NCBI RefSeq assembly: GCF_900188115.1
Contig: NZ_FZNW01000021.1
Coordinates: forward strand, 36,717 to 100,716
Origin: Haloechinothrix alba
GTDB taxonomy: Bacteria > Actinomycetota > Actinomycetes > Mycobacteriales > Pseudonocardiaceae
DNA: 64,000 bases
Direction of reading: 5' to 3'
The notes under the pieces were generated by a model, which saw nothing but the letters and a program-made list of their open reading frames with translations, was not told the origin of the DNA and searched no databases. Positions 26,551 to 36,135 of this stretch are shown here, piece after piece (positions within the stretch are counted from its first letter, which is position 1; the number at the start of each line of letters is the position of its first letter). The translations under genes were made by a program, and so were the position numbers.

Positions 26551-27867
26551 ATGACCGGCACCGAAGGGAATTTCGACGCGATCGTCGTCGGCGCGGGCGC
26601 GGGCGGGCTGTTCACGGCCGCACGGCTGACCCACCAGGGATACCGGACCCTCGTCGTGGAGCGCCGCGACCGTGTCGGCGGACGTGCCTCCACAGTGGAT
26701 ATCGACGGCTTCAAGGTCAACAACGGCGCGATCGTCATCGAGGTCGATGGCATCACACAGCAGACCTTCGAGGAGGTCGGGGCGAAGTTCGACATCCGGC
26801 GCCCCGACCCGCCGATCCTCTACCGCATCGGTGGGAAGGACGTGGATGTCTCCGGCGGAGGGTGGGGCTACCTGCTGTCGAAGCTGACGAAGCAGGGCGC
26901 GAAGCTGATCAACGGGCTCGGCGCGGCCCGGGACGACAGCGGCCTGCCCGAGGAGCAGCTGTCCACGGCGGAGTGGGTGGCGAAGTACACCAAGAACGAG
27001 TCGGTGCACGGCATCTTCCACAACATGTGCGGTTCCGTCTTCGCCGTGGGCTCGGAGGAGCTACCCGCCAAGGTGTTCCTGACCTACTTCACGCGTAAGA
27101 GCGCGTTCAAGAAGTTCGGCTTCTGCCCGGAGGGCACGATCGGCATCTGGCGGGCGCTCGCCGACGTGATCACGGCCGGGGGTGGCGAGGTCTGGCTGTC
27201 CAGCGAGGTGCGTTCGCTGACGGTTGCCGACGGCATGGTGACCGGCGCGCGCATCGACAGGGGCGGGGAGGTCACCGACGTCCCGGCACGCTTCGTGGTG
27301 AGCGACGCCGGACCGGCGGCGACGGTGCGCCTTGTCGGCGAGGACAACCTTCCCGCGGATTACCGGGACTCCGTGCGCCGTGCCGACCGGCCCAGCGCGA
27401 TGCTGACCGTCAACGTCGCCAGCAGGCGCAAGCTGCTCGATGCGCCCGGCATGCTGAGTTTCGCCAAGACGCGCAGGCTGTGCTACGTCGCGAACTTCAC
27501 CGAGACGTGTCCCGAGATGGCTCCCGAGGGATGGCACCTCTACGCCGGGACCTCGGTGCCGAAACCGGCGGTCGGGGACTTCGACGAGGAGGCCGAGAAG
27601 GAGTACCTGATGTCGGACCTGCGCGAGCAGATTCACGGGTTCGACGAGGCCGAGATCCTGTCGACCGAGATCACACGTGACGACTGGCCGCCACAACGTG
27701 CGGTGGCGGGGTTCGACCTGCCCAACACGACTCCGATACCGAACCTGTGGAACGTCGGTGACGGTGTCAAGGAGTACGGCAACGGCGGGACGACCGCGTG
27801 CGCCGAGACAGCGAAACTGGTCGTCGACCAGATCACGGAGCGGCACCCGGCAGGCAGCGCGCGCTGA
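26551..27867 (+). CDS. Phytoene-desaturase-like NAD(P)/FAD-dependent oxidoreductase
   Basis: A 438-residue flavoprotein with a Rossmann start VVGAGAGGLFTAARL and the ERRDRVGGRAST motif of the phytoene-desaturase/amine-oxidase group. The carboxy end has NLWNVGDGVKEYGNGGTTAC, the FAD-contact region. It probably desaturates or isomerises a hydrophobic ring or chain. GAGGAAAGGTGAGG upstream of ATG 26551 supports the start. It sits within a run of CoA-pathway genes and not with carotenoid genes, so carotenoid synthesis is unlikely. Confidence 0.8.
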   Translation: MTGTEGNFDAIVVGAGAGGLFTAARLTHQGYRTLVVERRDRVGGRASTVDIDGFKVNNGAIVIEVDGITQQTFEEVGAKFDIRRPDPPILYRIGGKDVDVSGGGWGYLLSKLTKQGAKLINGLGAARDDSGLPEEQLSTAEWVAKYTKNESVHGIFHNMCGSVFAVGSEELPAKVFLTYFTRKSAFKKFGFCPEGTIGIWRALADVITAGGGEVWLSSEVRSLTVADGMVTGARIDRGGEVTDVPARFVVSDAGPAATVRLVGEDNLPADYRDSVRRADRPSAMLTVNVASRRKLLDAPGMLSFAKTRRLCYVANFTETCPEMAPEGWHLYAGTSVPKPAVGDFDEEAEKEYLMSDLREQIHGFDEAEILSTEITRDDWPPQRAVAGFDLPNTTPIPNLWNVGDGVKEYGNGGTTACAETAKLVVDQITERHPAGSAR

Positions 27868-27935
27868 GCAGGTGCGCGAGCGCCGGCCGAACCGATCGAA
27901 CACAACGGACCGTCAACGAACCGGAGGAGAACCAC

Positions 27936-29126
27936 GTGGCGACGACGGACACCATCACCGCGGCGGGCTCTGCCGTGCGCGTGGCCGCGAAGGTGCTGCG
28001 CGACAAGGCCAGGCCCGGTGCCCTGAGTGCGAAACCGGGTGCGGTCCCACCGTCGGCGGAGAGCATCACGCCGGACTGGCTCACCGCCGTGCTGTGCCAC
28101 GACGTTCCCGGCGCGGAGGTGGTGGAGGTCCGGGTCACCGGCGGTGACGACGGGACGAGCTCGCGACGTCGGCTGTCGATTGTGTACAACGAAGCCGGGG
28201 TGGCTGCCGGCCTTCCGGAAACCGTGTTCACCAAGTCCACGGCGACGTTCGCGTCACGGATGCTGCTGGGCCTCACCGAGATCGTCGAGGGCGAGACGCT
28301 GTTCTACACCCGTGCGCGACCGGGGTTGCGGCTGCGCAGCCCCCGTGCGTACTACGCAGGCTACGACCCGATGTCGTACCGCTCACTGGTCGTCCTGGAC
28401 GACCTGAGCGCCATGGGATGGACCTTCCCCGATCCCATGCTCAATCCCGTGACCCGCCACGATGCCGAGGACATGGTGCGTGAGCTGGCTACGTACCACG
28501 CTGCCTTCTGGGAAAGCCCGCGGCTGTCGGCGGACTTGGGGAAGCTGCGCGGTACCTACGAATGGCAGGACAACCTCAACCGCAGGGTGGGATTCGCCAG
28601 GCGTACCCGCGTCGGGTTCCGGCGGGCCATGGATGTGCTGCCGCCCGAGTTGCGGGCCAGAGGTGCCGAGGTCTTTCCCGGCTTCATGCGCTCGCTCGAG
28701 TTGCACCGCCGGGGTCCTCGCACGCTACTGCACCAGGACGTGCACCTCGGTAACTGGCTCCGCGACGCGGACGGCGGTATGGGGTTGTACGACTGGCAAT
28801 GCGTCGCGCAGGGACACTGGGCGCTCGACTACTCCTACGCCCTCGCGTGCGGGTTGGCGCCCGAGGACCGGCGAGCATGGGAGGAGGAGCTGCTGGAGCT
28901 GTATCTGGAACAGCTGAAGGCGTCCGGCGTCGCGGAGCCCCCCACGTTCGACGAGGCGTGGCTCGCCTACCGCCAGCAACCGCTGCACGGGCTCGTGTTC
29001 GGCCTGTTCACGCTCGGTGGCAGCCGGATCGAGCCGGAGCTGCAGCCACGGGACTACACGCTGTTCGCCATCGAACGGATCGCGCGCTTCGTGGCCGACG
29101 CGGGCACGCTCGATGCGATCGATTGA
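27936..29126 (+). CDS. Phosphotransferase family protein (ecdysteroid/CHK-kinase-like)
   Basis: A 396-residue kinase-fold protein. The catalytic loop is LLHQDVHLGNWL and the metal-binding segment LYDWQCVAQGHWALDYSY, of the EcKL/DUF1679-type branch and different from the gene at 13910. GTG 27936 has CCGGAGGAG upstream. Such kinases phosphorylate hydroxyl groups on steroid-like or other small molecules in animals; bacterial roles are little known. Its place between a desaturase-like and a nitronate-monooxygenase-like gene is suggestive only. Confidence 0.78.
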   Translation: MATTDTITAAGSAVRVAAKVLRDKARPGALSAKPGAVPPSAESITPDWLTAVLCHDVPGAEVVEVRVTGGDDGTSSRRRLSIVYNEAGVAAGLPETVFTKSTATFASRMLLGLTEIVEGETLFYTRARPGLRLRSPRAYYAGYDPMSYRSLVVLDDLSAMGWTFPDPMLNPVTRHDAEDMVRELATYHAAFWESPRLSADLGKLRGTYEWQDNLNRRVGFARRTRVGFRRAMDVLPPELRARGAEVFPGFMRSLELHRRGPRTLLHQDVHLGNWLRDADGGMGLYDWQCVAQGHWALDYSYALACGLAPEDRRAWEEELLELYLEQLKASGVAEPPTFDEAWLAYRQQPLHGLVFGLFTLGGSRIEPELQPRDYTLFAIERIARFVADAGTLDAID

Positions 29127-29219
29127 GGCCGCACGCGGGGCGGTTGGCGGCCCGGGTGTCGCCGGGCCGGGGAGCCGGGCACCGGATGTGGCCGGAGCGC
29201 CGGCCTGCCGACCGAATGA

Positions 29220-30227
<1,008 letters not shown>

Positions 30228-30311
30228 GGCGCCGTTGCCACGCCATGTGTGTCACGCCGACGCCGCAACGACCCGACCGCGTGGTCGGTCGGGTCGGCAG
30301 GGAGACCGGTG

Positions 30312-31343
30312 ATGTCGATTCCGTACGCCCAACCGCGGGACTGGACCGAGCCCGGCGCGCACCCTGTGGTGCCGGGTGTCCACCGGATCCCGATCGGCCT
30401 GCCGTTCGAAGGTCCGGCCGCGGTCAACTGCTATGTGCTGGAAGGGCCGCACGGGCTCGTACTGATCGATCCGGGGTGGGCCACATCGCGGACACAGGCG
30501 ACGGTCGACCAGGGGCTCCGGCAGCTCGGCTACCGGCTCGCCGATGTCGCGGTCTGTGTCGCCACGCACCATCACTGGGATCACTACACGCAGGCGTACC
30601 GGTGGCGCACCACGCTCGGCACCGCCCTCTACACCGGGTACGGCGAACGGCACAGCATCGGCGAGTTCGGGCTCGAGCGGAGCCGCTTCCCGCATCACAT
30701 CGATCTCCTGGTGCGGTGCGGCGCTCCGGATCTGGCACGACAGGTAGCGAACCAGGCTTTCGCGGAGTACGAACGCAGTGTGCCGTACGGCCCTCCGGAC
30801 GGCTGGCTGCATCCCGGGGAGCGTATCCCCGTCGATGGCGGTGAGCTGGAGGTGGTCGGGGCACCGGGCCACACCCGAGGGCACATCACGTTGCGGCACA
30901 CCGCAAGGGATGTGCTGTTCTCCGGCGACCACATCCTGCCGCGGATCACGCCGTCGCTCGGGTTCGAGTGGGCACCGGAACCGCAGCCGCTGCGCTCGTT
31001 CCTGGAGTCGCTCACCGCGGCGCTCGCGGTGCCGGACACCGTGCTGCTCCCGGCGCACGGACCCGTGCTCGACAGTACCCACGCCCGGGTACGCGAGCTG
31101 CTGCAGCACCACGAGGAGCGGCTGGAGCTGGTGTGCCGCCAGATCCGCCGTGGCGGTGGGACCGCCTACGACGTTGCGCGTGCCGTGCCGTGGACACGGC
31201 ACGAGTGCGCACTCGACGAGCTGGAGCTCGATCACCAGATGCTCGCCGTGACCGAGACCGGTGCGCACCTGGAGGTGCTGCGGCTGCGCGGCGCGGTGGA
31301 CGTACGTGTCGAGGACGCGGTACGGCGTTACATCCCCGGCTAG
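30312..31343 (+). CDS. Metallo-beta-lactamase-fold hydrolase
   Basis: A 343-residue MBL-fold protein. The metal motif HxHxDH is HHHWDH at residues 86-91, with later ligands in GAPGHTRGH, LFSGDHILPR and LLPAHGPV, so a dinuclear site appears complete. Family members hydrolyse thioesters, lactones or other esters; here a thioesterase or lactonase step is plausible. ATG 30312 is favoured over an open upstream frame because of the family length and GGGAGACC ahead of it. Last gene before an A/T island. Confidence 0.83.
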   Translation: MSIPYAQPRDWTEPGAHPVVPGVHRIPIGLPFEGPAAVNCYVLEGPHGLVLIDPGWATSRTQATVDQGLRQLGYRLADVAVCVATHHHWDHYTQAYRWRTTLGTALYTGYGERHSIGEFGLERSRFPHHIDLLVRCGAPDLARQVANQAFAEYERSVPYGPPDGWLHPGERIPVDGGELEVVGAPGHTRGHITLRHTARDVLFSGDHILPRITPSLGFEWAPEPQPLRSFLESLTAALAVPDTVLLPAHGPVLDSTHARVRELLQHHEERLELVCRQIRRGGGTAYDVARAVPWTRHECALDELELDHQMLAVTETGAHLEVLRLRGAVDVRVEDAVRRYIPG

Positions 31344-31418
31344 CCACGTTGTGTGAGGCCGCCTGCCTGCTGAGGGGTGCGTCACGTACCTCGACGGTGC
31401 CTTGTTCCGAGCACGGTG

Positions 31419-31451
31419 GAAAAGTTAATCTATTACTGATTAAATAAGAAG
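31419..31451. promoter_or_regulatory. A/T-rich island ahead of the Rieske oxygenase operon
   Basis: AAAAGTTAATCTATTACTGA continuing TTAAATAAG, about 107 bases upstream of ATG 31558. It contains the inverted repeat TTAATC-(7)-GATTAA. It lacks the TATTC core but shares AATCTATT with the island at 38800. Confidence 0.5.
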
Positions 31452-31557
31452 ACGCACGTTCGACCATGCAGCGTTGCGCCTCGACCGTGCCGGCGCCGCG
31501 CGACGGCAACCGACCGAGAACGGGATGGCGACCAGCCCGCCAGGGAGAAGGACCACG

Positions 31558-32838
31558 ATGACCACCACGGTGCCCGATTCGGCCCGGGCGACCTCCCGGC
31601 CGGACTACGCGGCTCTGATCGAACCGAGCCGGGTGCACGGCTCGCTGTACACCGACCCACGGGTATTCGCCGACGAGCTCGAACGGATCTGGTACCGAAG
31701 TTGGGTGTTCGTCGGCCACGAGAGCGAGGTCCCCGAGTCCGGCGACTACGTGCGCAAGAGCATCGGGCCGCAGGACATCATCATGACCAGGGGGCGAGAC
31801 GGCGACGTGCACCTGGTGTTCAACCGATGCGCGCACCGCGGGAACCTGGTTTGCGAGGACGCCCGTGGCAATGCGAACGCGTTCCGCTGCCCCTATCACG
31901 GCTGGACCTACCGCAACACCGGCGAGCTGCTCGGTTACCCGTACAACAAGGGCTACGGCGGCAAGGGCAACCTCGACCTGTCCCTGGGCAGGGTGCCGCG
32001 CGTCGACTCCTACCGCGGCTTCGTCTTCGCCAGCCTGGCCGAGGACGGGCCGACGCTGGCGGAACACCTGGGTGCCGCTGCCGGTGAGATCGACAGGCTG
32101 GCGCGGTTGTCGCCCGAAGGCAGGATCGACCTCGGCGCGGGCTGGTTGCAGCATCGCACCCGCGCCAACTGGAAGCTGCTTGCCGAGAACGAGACGGACG
32201 GGTACCACCCGCAGTTCGTGCACAGTTCGATCTTCAGCGTTACGGGCAGCCCCATCGGGCCGCTCTACAGCGACAACTCGACAGCCGTCACGCGCGACCT
32301 GGGTAACGGCCACAGTGAGAACGATCTGCGACCCGAGTTTCGCCGGCAGGGTGAGCCGATGCGGTGGTTCGGTACCAGCGAGTCACGGGTACCGAACTAC
32401 GTGGCGCGCATGCGTGAAGTGTACGGCGACGCGGCAGACGACATTCTCACCGAGGGTGCGCCGCACGTCATGATCTTCCCGAACCTGTTCATCGCGGAGA
32501 TCCAGGTATTCGTCATCCAGCCGCTCTCGGTCGACGAGTGCGTGCAGCACTCGACGGCGGTCCAGCTCGGCGGCGCGGAAGAGCTGAACTCGCGCATGGT
32601 CTCCCAGAGTATCGGCTCTGTCGGCCCTGCGGGCATGCTGCTTGCCGACGACACCGAGATGTACGAGCGCAACCAGCGCGGTCTCGAGATGAGGCAGCCG
32701 GAATGGCTCGACGTCCGCCGCGGGATGCACCGTGAGGCTCTCGACGAGGACGGGTACCGGACCGGTGCGGCGACCGACGAGACGGGCATACGCGGGTTCT
32801 GGTCGCACTACCGGCGCCTCATGGAGGTGGACACGTGA
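31558..32838 (+). CDS. Aromatic-ring-hydroxylating (Rieske) oxygenase, alpha subunit
   Basis: A 426-residue catalytic subunit. The Rieske [2Fe-2S] ligands are C91-x-H93 and C111-x2-H114 (NRCAHRGN and RCPYHGW). The mononuclear iron site has the NETDGYHPQFVH motif with H217 and H222. The enzyme should add O2 to an aromatic ring or hydroxylate a hydrophobic substrate, with electrons perhaps from the ferredoxin and reductase at 39795-41259. ATG 31558 is preceded by AGGGAGAAGG; the open frame back to 31474 lacks a site. It overlaps the beta subunit by four bases. Confidence 0.92.
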   Translation: MTTTVPDSARATSRPDYAALIEPSRVHGSLYTDPRVFADELERIWYRSWVFVGHESEVPESGDYVRKSIGPQDIIMTRGRDGDVHLVFNRCAHRGNLVCEDARGNANAFRCPYHGWTYRNTGELLGYPYNKGYGGKGNLDLSLGRVPRVDSYRGFVFASLAEDGPTLAEHLGAAAGEIDRLARLSPEGRIDLGAGWLQHRTRANWKLLAENETDGYHPQFVHSSIFSVTGSPIGPLYSDNSTAVTRDLGNGHSENDLRPEFRRQGEPMRWFGTSESRVPNYVARMREVYGDAADDILTEGAPHVMIFPNLFIAEIQVFVIQPLSVDECVQHSTAVQLGGAEELNSRMVSQSIGSVGPAGMLLADDTEMYERNQRGLEMRQPEWLDVRRGMHREALDEDGYRTGAATDETGIRGFWSHYRRLMEVDT

Positions 32839-33326
32839 CCGCAGTGACCGACAGCCCGCTCACCCTGCGCCAGGTCGAGGAGTTCCTCTACCGCGAGGCG
32901 CGGTACGCCGACGAGCACGACTACGACGCGTGGGAGGCGCTGTGGACAGATGACGCTCTCTACTGGGTTCCGGCGGGCGATGCCACGAGCGATCCCGCCA
33001 CGTCGATGTCGATCATCCACGACAACCGGAACCGCATCTCCACCCGGCTGAACCAGCTCCGCACCGGCAAGCGGTACTCGCAGTCGCCGCCGTCCAACCT
33101 TCGCCGCATCCTGTCCAACATCGAGATCCTCGGGGTCGCGGGCGGCGACACCGAGGTCGGCGCGAACTTCGTGCTCGTCGAGTCCACATCGCGCGGGATG
33201 GAGACCTGGGCGGGTCGCACCACGTACAGGTTGCGGGTGGTCGACGGCGAGGTCCGGCTGGCGTACAAGAAGGTCCTCCTGGTCAACCGGGACCAGCCGA
33301 TTCGCACGATGGCCTTCCTCATCTGA
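32835..33326 (+). CDS. Aromatic-ring-hydroxylating oxygenase, beta subunit
   Basis: A 163-residue small subunit of the SnoaL/NTF2-like fold. EEFLYREARYADEHDYDAWEAL, here split as EEFLYREARYADEHD and YDAWEALW, is the standard opening, and the later RLNQLRTGKRYSQSPPSN is typical of beta subunits. GTG 32835 overlaps the alpha-subunit stop, so the pair is coupled for alpha3-beta3 assembly. It has no redox centre and serves structure and substrate fit. Confidence 0.92.
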   Translation: MTAVTDSPLTLRQVEEFLYREARYADEHDYDAWEALWTDDALYWVPAGDATSDPATSMSIIHDNRNRISTRLNQLRTGKRYSQSPPSNLRRILSNIEILGVAGGDTEVGANFVLVESTSRGMETWAGRTTYRLRVVDGEVRLAYKKVLLVNRDQPIRTMAFLI

Positions 33327-33344
33327 GACCCGGAACGGGAGAGA

Positions 33345-33647
33345 ATGTCCGAACGCGACTCCAACACCGGTGACGCGCACGACGTGACACCGGACGCCCC
33401 GTGCGCGGGTACGGTACGGGTGGACGATTCCGGCGGCGGTATCGTGGGCAACGAGTTCGCCGAGGTCGGCGTCGCCGTGGATCACTCGGGGAACGGCCCG
33501 CGGCTGCGCCTGGAGGATTACCGCACCGGCCGCGTGCGGAACCTGGATGCGCTGGAGCTGGAAACGATCATCTGGCTCCCGGAAGAGCGCCTGACCCAGC
33601 TGCTCGACCCGTCCACGACGCGGTGGCGCGAGGAACCGGACCGCTGA
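33345..33647 (+). CDS. Small protein after the Rieske oxygenase (dihydrodiol-dehydrogenase-annotated type)
   Basis: A 100-residue soluble protein. GIVGNEFAEVGVAVDHSGNG followed by a basic stretch and NLDALELETIIWLPEE resembles a short family that sits beside ring-hydroxylating oxygenases in actinobacteria and is sometimes named dihydrodiol dehydrogenase. It is far too small to hold a Rossmann domain, so that name is doubtful. GGGAGAG precedes the ATG. Its stop overlaps the ATG of the next gene, making it part of the operon. Possibly an oxygenase accessory protein. Confidence 0.65.
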   Translation: MSERDSNTGDAHDVTPDAPCAGTVRVDDSGGGIVGNEFAEVGVAVDHSGNGPRLRLEDYRTGRVRNLDALELETIIWLPEERLTQLLDPSTTRWREEPDR

Positions 33648-34909
33648 TGGGCGCGACCGCGGTGGAGGAGCTGGAGCTGGCCCGCTACGTGCGGCCCGGC
33701 GACACCGTGGCCTGGGGCCAGGCATGCGCCGAGCCGACCAGCTTGACGCAGCTGTTGATGCGGCAGCGCGCGGACATCGGGCGATTCCGGTGTTTCCTCG
33801 GGATCCCCGTCTCGGACACCGTGCGCCCCGAGCATGCCGATCACGTGTCGTTCGTTTCCTACACGGCCAGCGGCAGCAACCGCGCGCTGTACGACGCAGG
33901 CACTCTGGACATCGTGCCGTGCCACTACTCGGTGCTGCCACGGCTGTTGTGCGCGGGGCCGTTGCGTGCCGACGTGGCGCTGCTGCAGCTGGCACCGACC
34001 GGCAGGCCCGGTATATACAGCCTCGGCGCGGGTGACGACTACCTGTCGGCAGCCATCGACACCGCGCGCGTGGTGCTTGCGGAGGTCAACGAGCAGGCGC
34101 CGTGCACGGCCGGAAGCCGGGAGGTACACGAGGACGAGCTGGACCTGGTGGTGCACACCTCACGGGAGCCCGCGTACGCCGAGCCGAGCAGTCCGGGTGA
34201 GACGGCGCGGCGGGTGGCGCATGAGGTTGCCTCGATCGTCCCGGACGGCGCGACCCTGCAGTGTGGTGTCGGTGCCCTCCCCGACGCCGTGCTCGCCGAG
34301 CTCGGCGACCGCACCGACCTGGGCATCCACACCGGGCTGCTGAGCGACGCGGCAGCCGACCTGATGGCCGCAGGCGTCGTGACGAACGCGCGCAAGAGCC
34401 TCGACCGGGGACGCACCGTGGCGGGCATGCTCATGGGGTCGCGGCGCGTCGCGGAGTTCGCCGACACCAACCCGGCGATCACGCTGCGGGAGACCGGTTA
34501 CACGCACGACCCGGGTGTGCTGGCCGCGCTGGACGGGCTGGTCGCGATCAACACCGCGCTCGAGGTCGACCTGACCGGCCAGACCAACGCCGAGGAGGTC
34601 GGCGGCTCCTACGTCGGTGCCGTCGGCGGCGCGGTGGACTTTCTGCGCGGCGCCGCTCGGGCGCGGGGCGGACTACCCGTGGTCGCCCTTCCGGCCACCG
34701 CAGGGGAACGAAGCCGCATCGTGGCCCGGCTCGGCGGGCCGGTCACCACACCGCGCTGCGACGCAGGGGTCGTGGTCACGGAGTACGGGGTCGCCGACCT
34801 CCGCGGCGTGCCGCTCGCGGAGCGTGTCGAGCGGATGCTGGCGATCGCGCATCCCGACCACCGGCAGGCCCTTGCGGAAGCCGCCGAGTCATCGGGAGGT
34901 CGATCATGA
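33647..34909 (+). CDS. Acetyl-CoA hydrolase/4-hydroxybutyrate CoA-transferase-family protein
   Basis: A 420-residue class I CoA-transferase-family protein. The conserved second-half segments are present: LQCGVGALPDAVLAEL, LGIHTGLLSDAAADL and ALEVDLTGQTNAEEVGG. In 4-hydroxybutyrate CoA-transferases the catalytic Glu lies in an HTE motif; here the aligned residue is Gly (HTG), so classical transferase chemistry is uncertain and hydrolase or another role is possible. The motif alignment is from memory. ATG 33647 overlaps the preceding TGA, and the stop overlaps the thiolase ATG. Confidence 0.83.
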   Translation: MGATAVEELELARYVRPGDTVAWGQACAEPTSLTQLLMRQRADIGRFRCFLGIPVSDTVRPEHADHVSFVSYTASGSNRALYDAGTLDIVPCHYSVLPRLLCAGPLRADVALLQLAPTGRPGIYSLGAGDDYLSAAIDTARVVLAEVNEQAPCTAGSREVHEDELDLVVHTSREPAYAEPSSPGETARRVAHEVASIVPDGATLQCGVGALPDAVLAELGDRTDLGIHTGLLSDAAADLMAAGVVTNARKSLDRGRTVAGMLMGSRRVAEFADTNPAITLRETGYTHDPGVLAALDGLVAINTALEVDLTGQTNAEEVGGSYVGAVGGAVDFLRGAARARGGLPVVALPATAGERSRIVARLGGPVTTPRCDAGVVVTEYGVADLRGVPLAERVERMLAIAHPDHRQALAEAAESSGGRS

Positions 34910-36111
34910 AACGCCCGGCCATCGTCGCCCCGGTCCGTACTCCGGTCGGCTCTTTCGGCGGCAGCCTGCGGCCGCTGCCCGCGGAGGAGCTCGCCGCGCA
35001 CGTGGTGCGCGAGCTGGTGCGCCGTTCCGGGGTGGACGCCGCGCGGATCGACGACGTGGTGTTCGCGCAGTCGTACGCGAACTCCGAGGCCCCGTGTATC
35101 GGTCGGTGGGTGGCGCTGCATGCCGGGCTGCCGATCGATGTCGCCGGCATGCAGCTCGACCGTCGCTGCGGCGGCGGCCTGCAGGCCGTGGCCACGGCCG
35201 CGATGATGGTGCAGACCGGGGCTGCCGACGCGGTCGTCGCGGGCGGCGTGGAAAGCATGAGCAATATCGAGCACTACACGACGGCCGTCCGGTGGGGTAA
35301 CCGCGCGGGTAATGTCGCGCTGTACGACCGGCTCGATCGCGGGCGGGAACGCTCGCAACCGGAATGGCGCTTCGGCCCGGTCAGCGGCATGGTCGAAACG
35401 GCCGAGAACCTTGCCGAGCAGTACGGTGTCTCCCGCGAGGAGGCCGACGAGTTCGCGGTCCGGAGCCATCGACGGGCCGACGAGGCCTGGCGCGAGGGTC
35501 GGTTCACCGGCGAGGTCGTGCCGGTGGAGGTGCCGCAGCGCCGGGGTGATCCCGTCGTCGTGACCGAGGACGAGGGCATCCGCCCCGACTCGACTGCGGA
35601 GAAGCTGGGTGCCTTACGCCCGATCAGGGAAGGCGGCACCGTCACCGCGGGAAACGCCAGCCAGCAGAACGACGCGGCCGCGGCGTGCCTCGTGGTGGCC
35701 GAGGACATGCTCGACGTGCTGGGGCTGGAGCCTGCCGGGTGGTTGCGCGGCTGGACCGCCGCCGGGTGCGACCCCACCACGATGGGTATCGGCCCGGTGC
35801 CCGCGACGGCCAGGCTGTTCGAGCGTACCGGTGTCGGGTTCGACGACCTGGATCTGATCGAGGTGAACGAGGCGTTCGCCTGCCAGGTCCTGGCCGTGCT
35901 GCGGGCGTGGGAGCGGCCGATGGACGAGGTGCTGCCGAGGCTGAACGTGAACGGCTCGGGAATCTCGCTGGGACACCCGATCGGCGCGACCGGGGTCCGC
36001 ATCCTGACGACGGCACTCCACGAGCTGCGTCGTCGTGGCGGGCACTACGCGCTGGAAACCATGTGCGTCGGTGGTGGGCAGGGTATGGCCGCGCTGCTCG
36101 AGGCACCGTGA
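34906..36111 (+). CDS. Thiolase (acetyl-CoA acyltransferase)
   Basis: A 401-residue thiolase with all catalytic elements: nucleophilic Cys88 in LDRRCGGGLQAV, NEAFACQ, GHPIGATG and the second Cys in CVGGGQG. It should cleave a 3-ketoacyl-CoA to acetyl- or propionyl-CoA. It starts in the CoA-transferase-family gene's stop (ATGA) and is followed after 24 bases by the HMGCS-like/DUF35 fusion, so these form one transcription unit with the Rieske oxygenase. Confidence 0.92.
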   Translation: MKRPAIVAPVRTPVGSFGGSLRPLPAEELAAHVVRELVRRSGVDAARIDDVVFAQSYANSEAPCIGRWVALHAGLPIDVAGMQLDRRCGGGLQAVATAAMMVQTGAADAVVAGGVESMSNIEHYTTAVRWGNRAGNVALYDRLDRGRERSQPEWRFGPVSGMVETAENLAEQYGVSREEADEFAVRSHRRADEAWREGRFTGEVVPVEVPQRRGDPVVVTEDEGIRPDSTAEKLGALRPIREGGTVTAGNASQQNDAAAACLVVAEDMLDVLGLEPAGWLRGWTAAGCDPTTMGIGPVPATARLFERTGVGFDDLDLIEVNEAFACQVLAVLRAWERPMDEVLPRLNVNGSGISLGHPIGATGVRILTTALHELRRRGGHYALETMCVGGGQGMAALLEAP

Positions 36112-36135
36112 CGGTCGAGTGTGGAGGGAGTTCGG

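Noticed and set aside
26551..27867. Carotenoid biosynthesis gene (phytoene desaturase)
   Set aside because: No crtB/crtE-like gene is nearby and the context is CoA catabolism; only the superfamily is supported.
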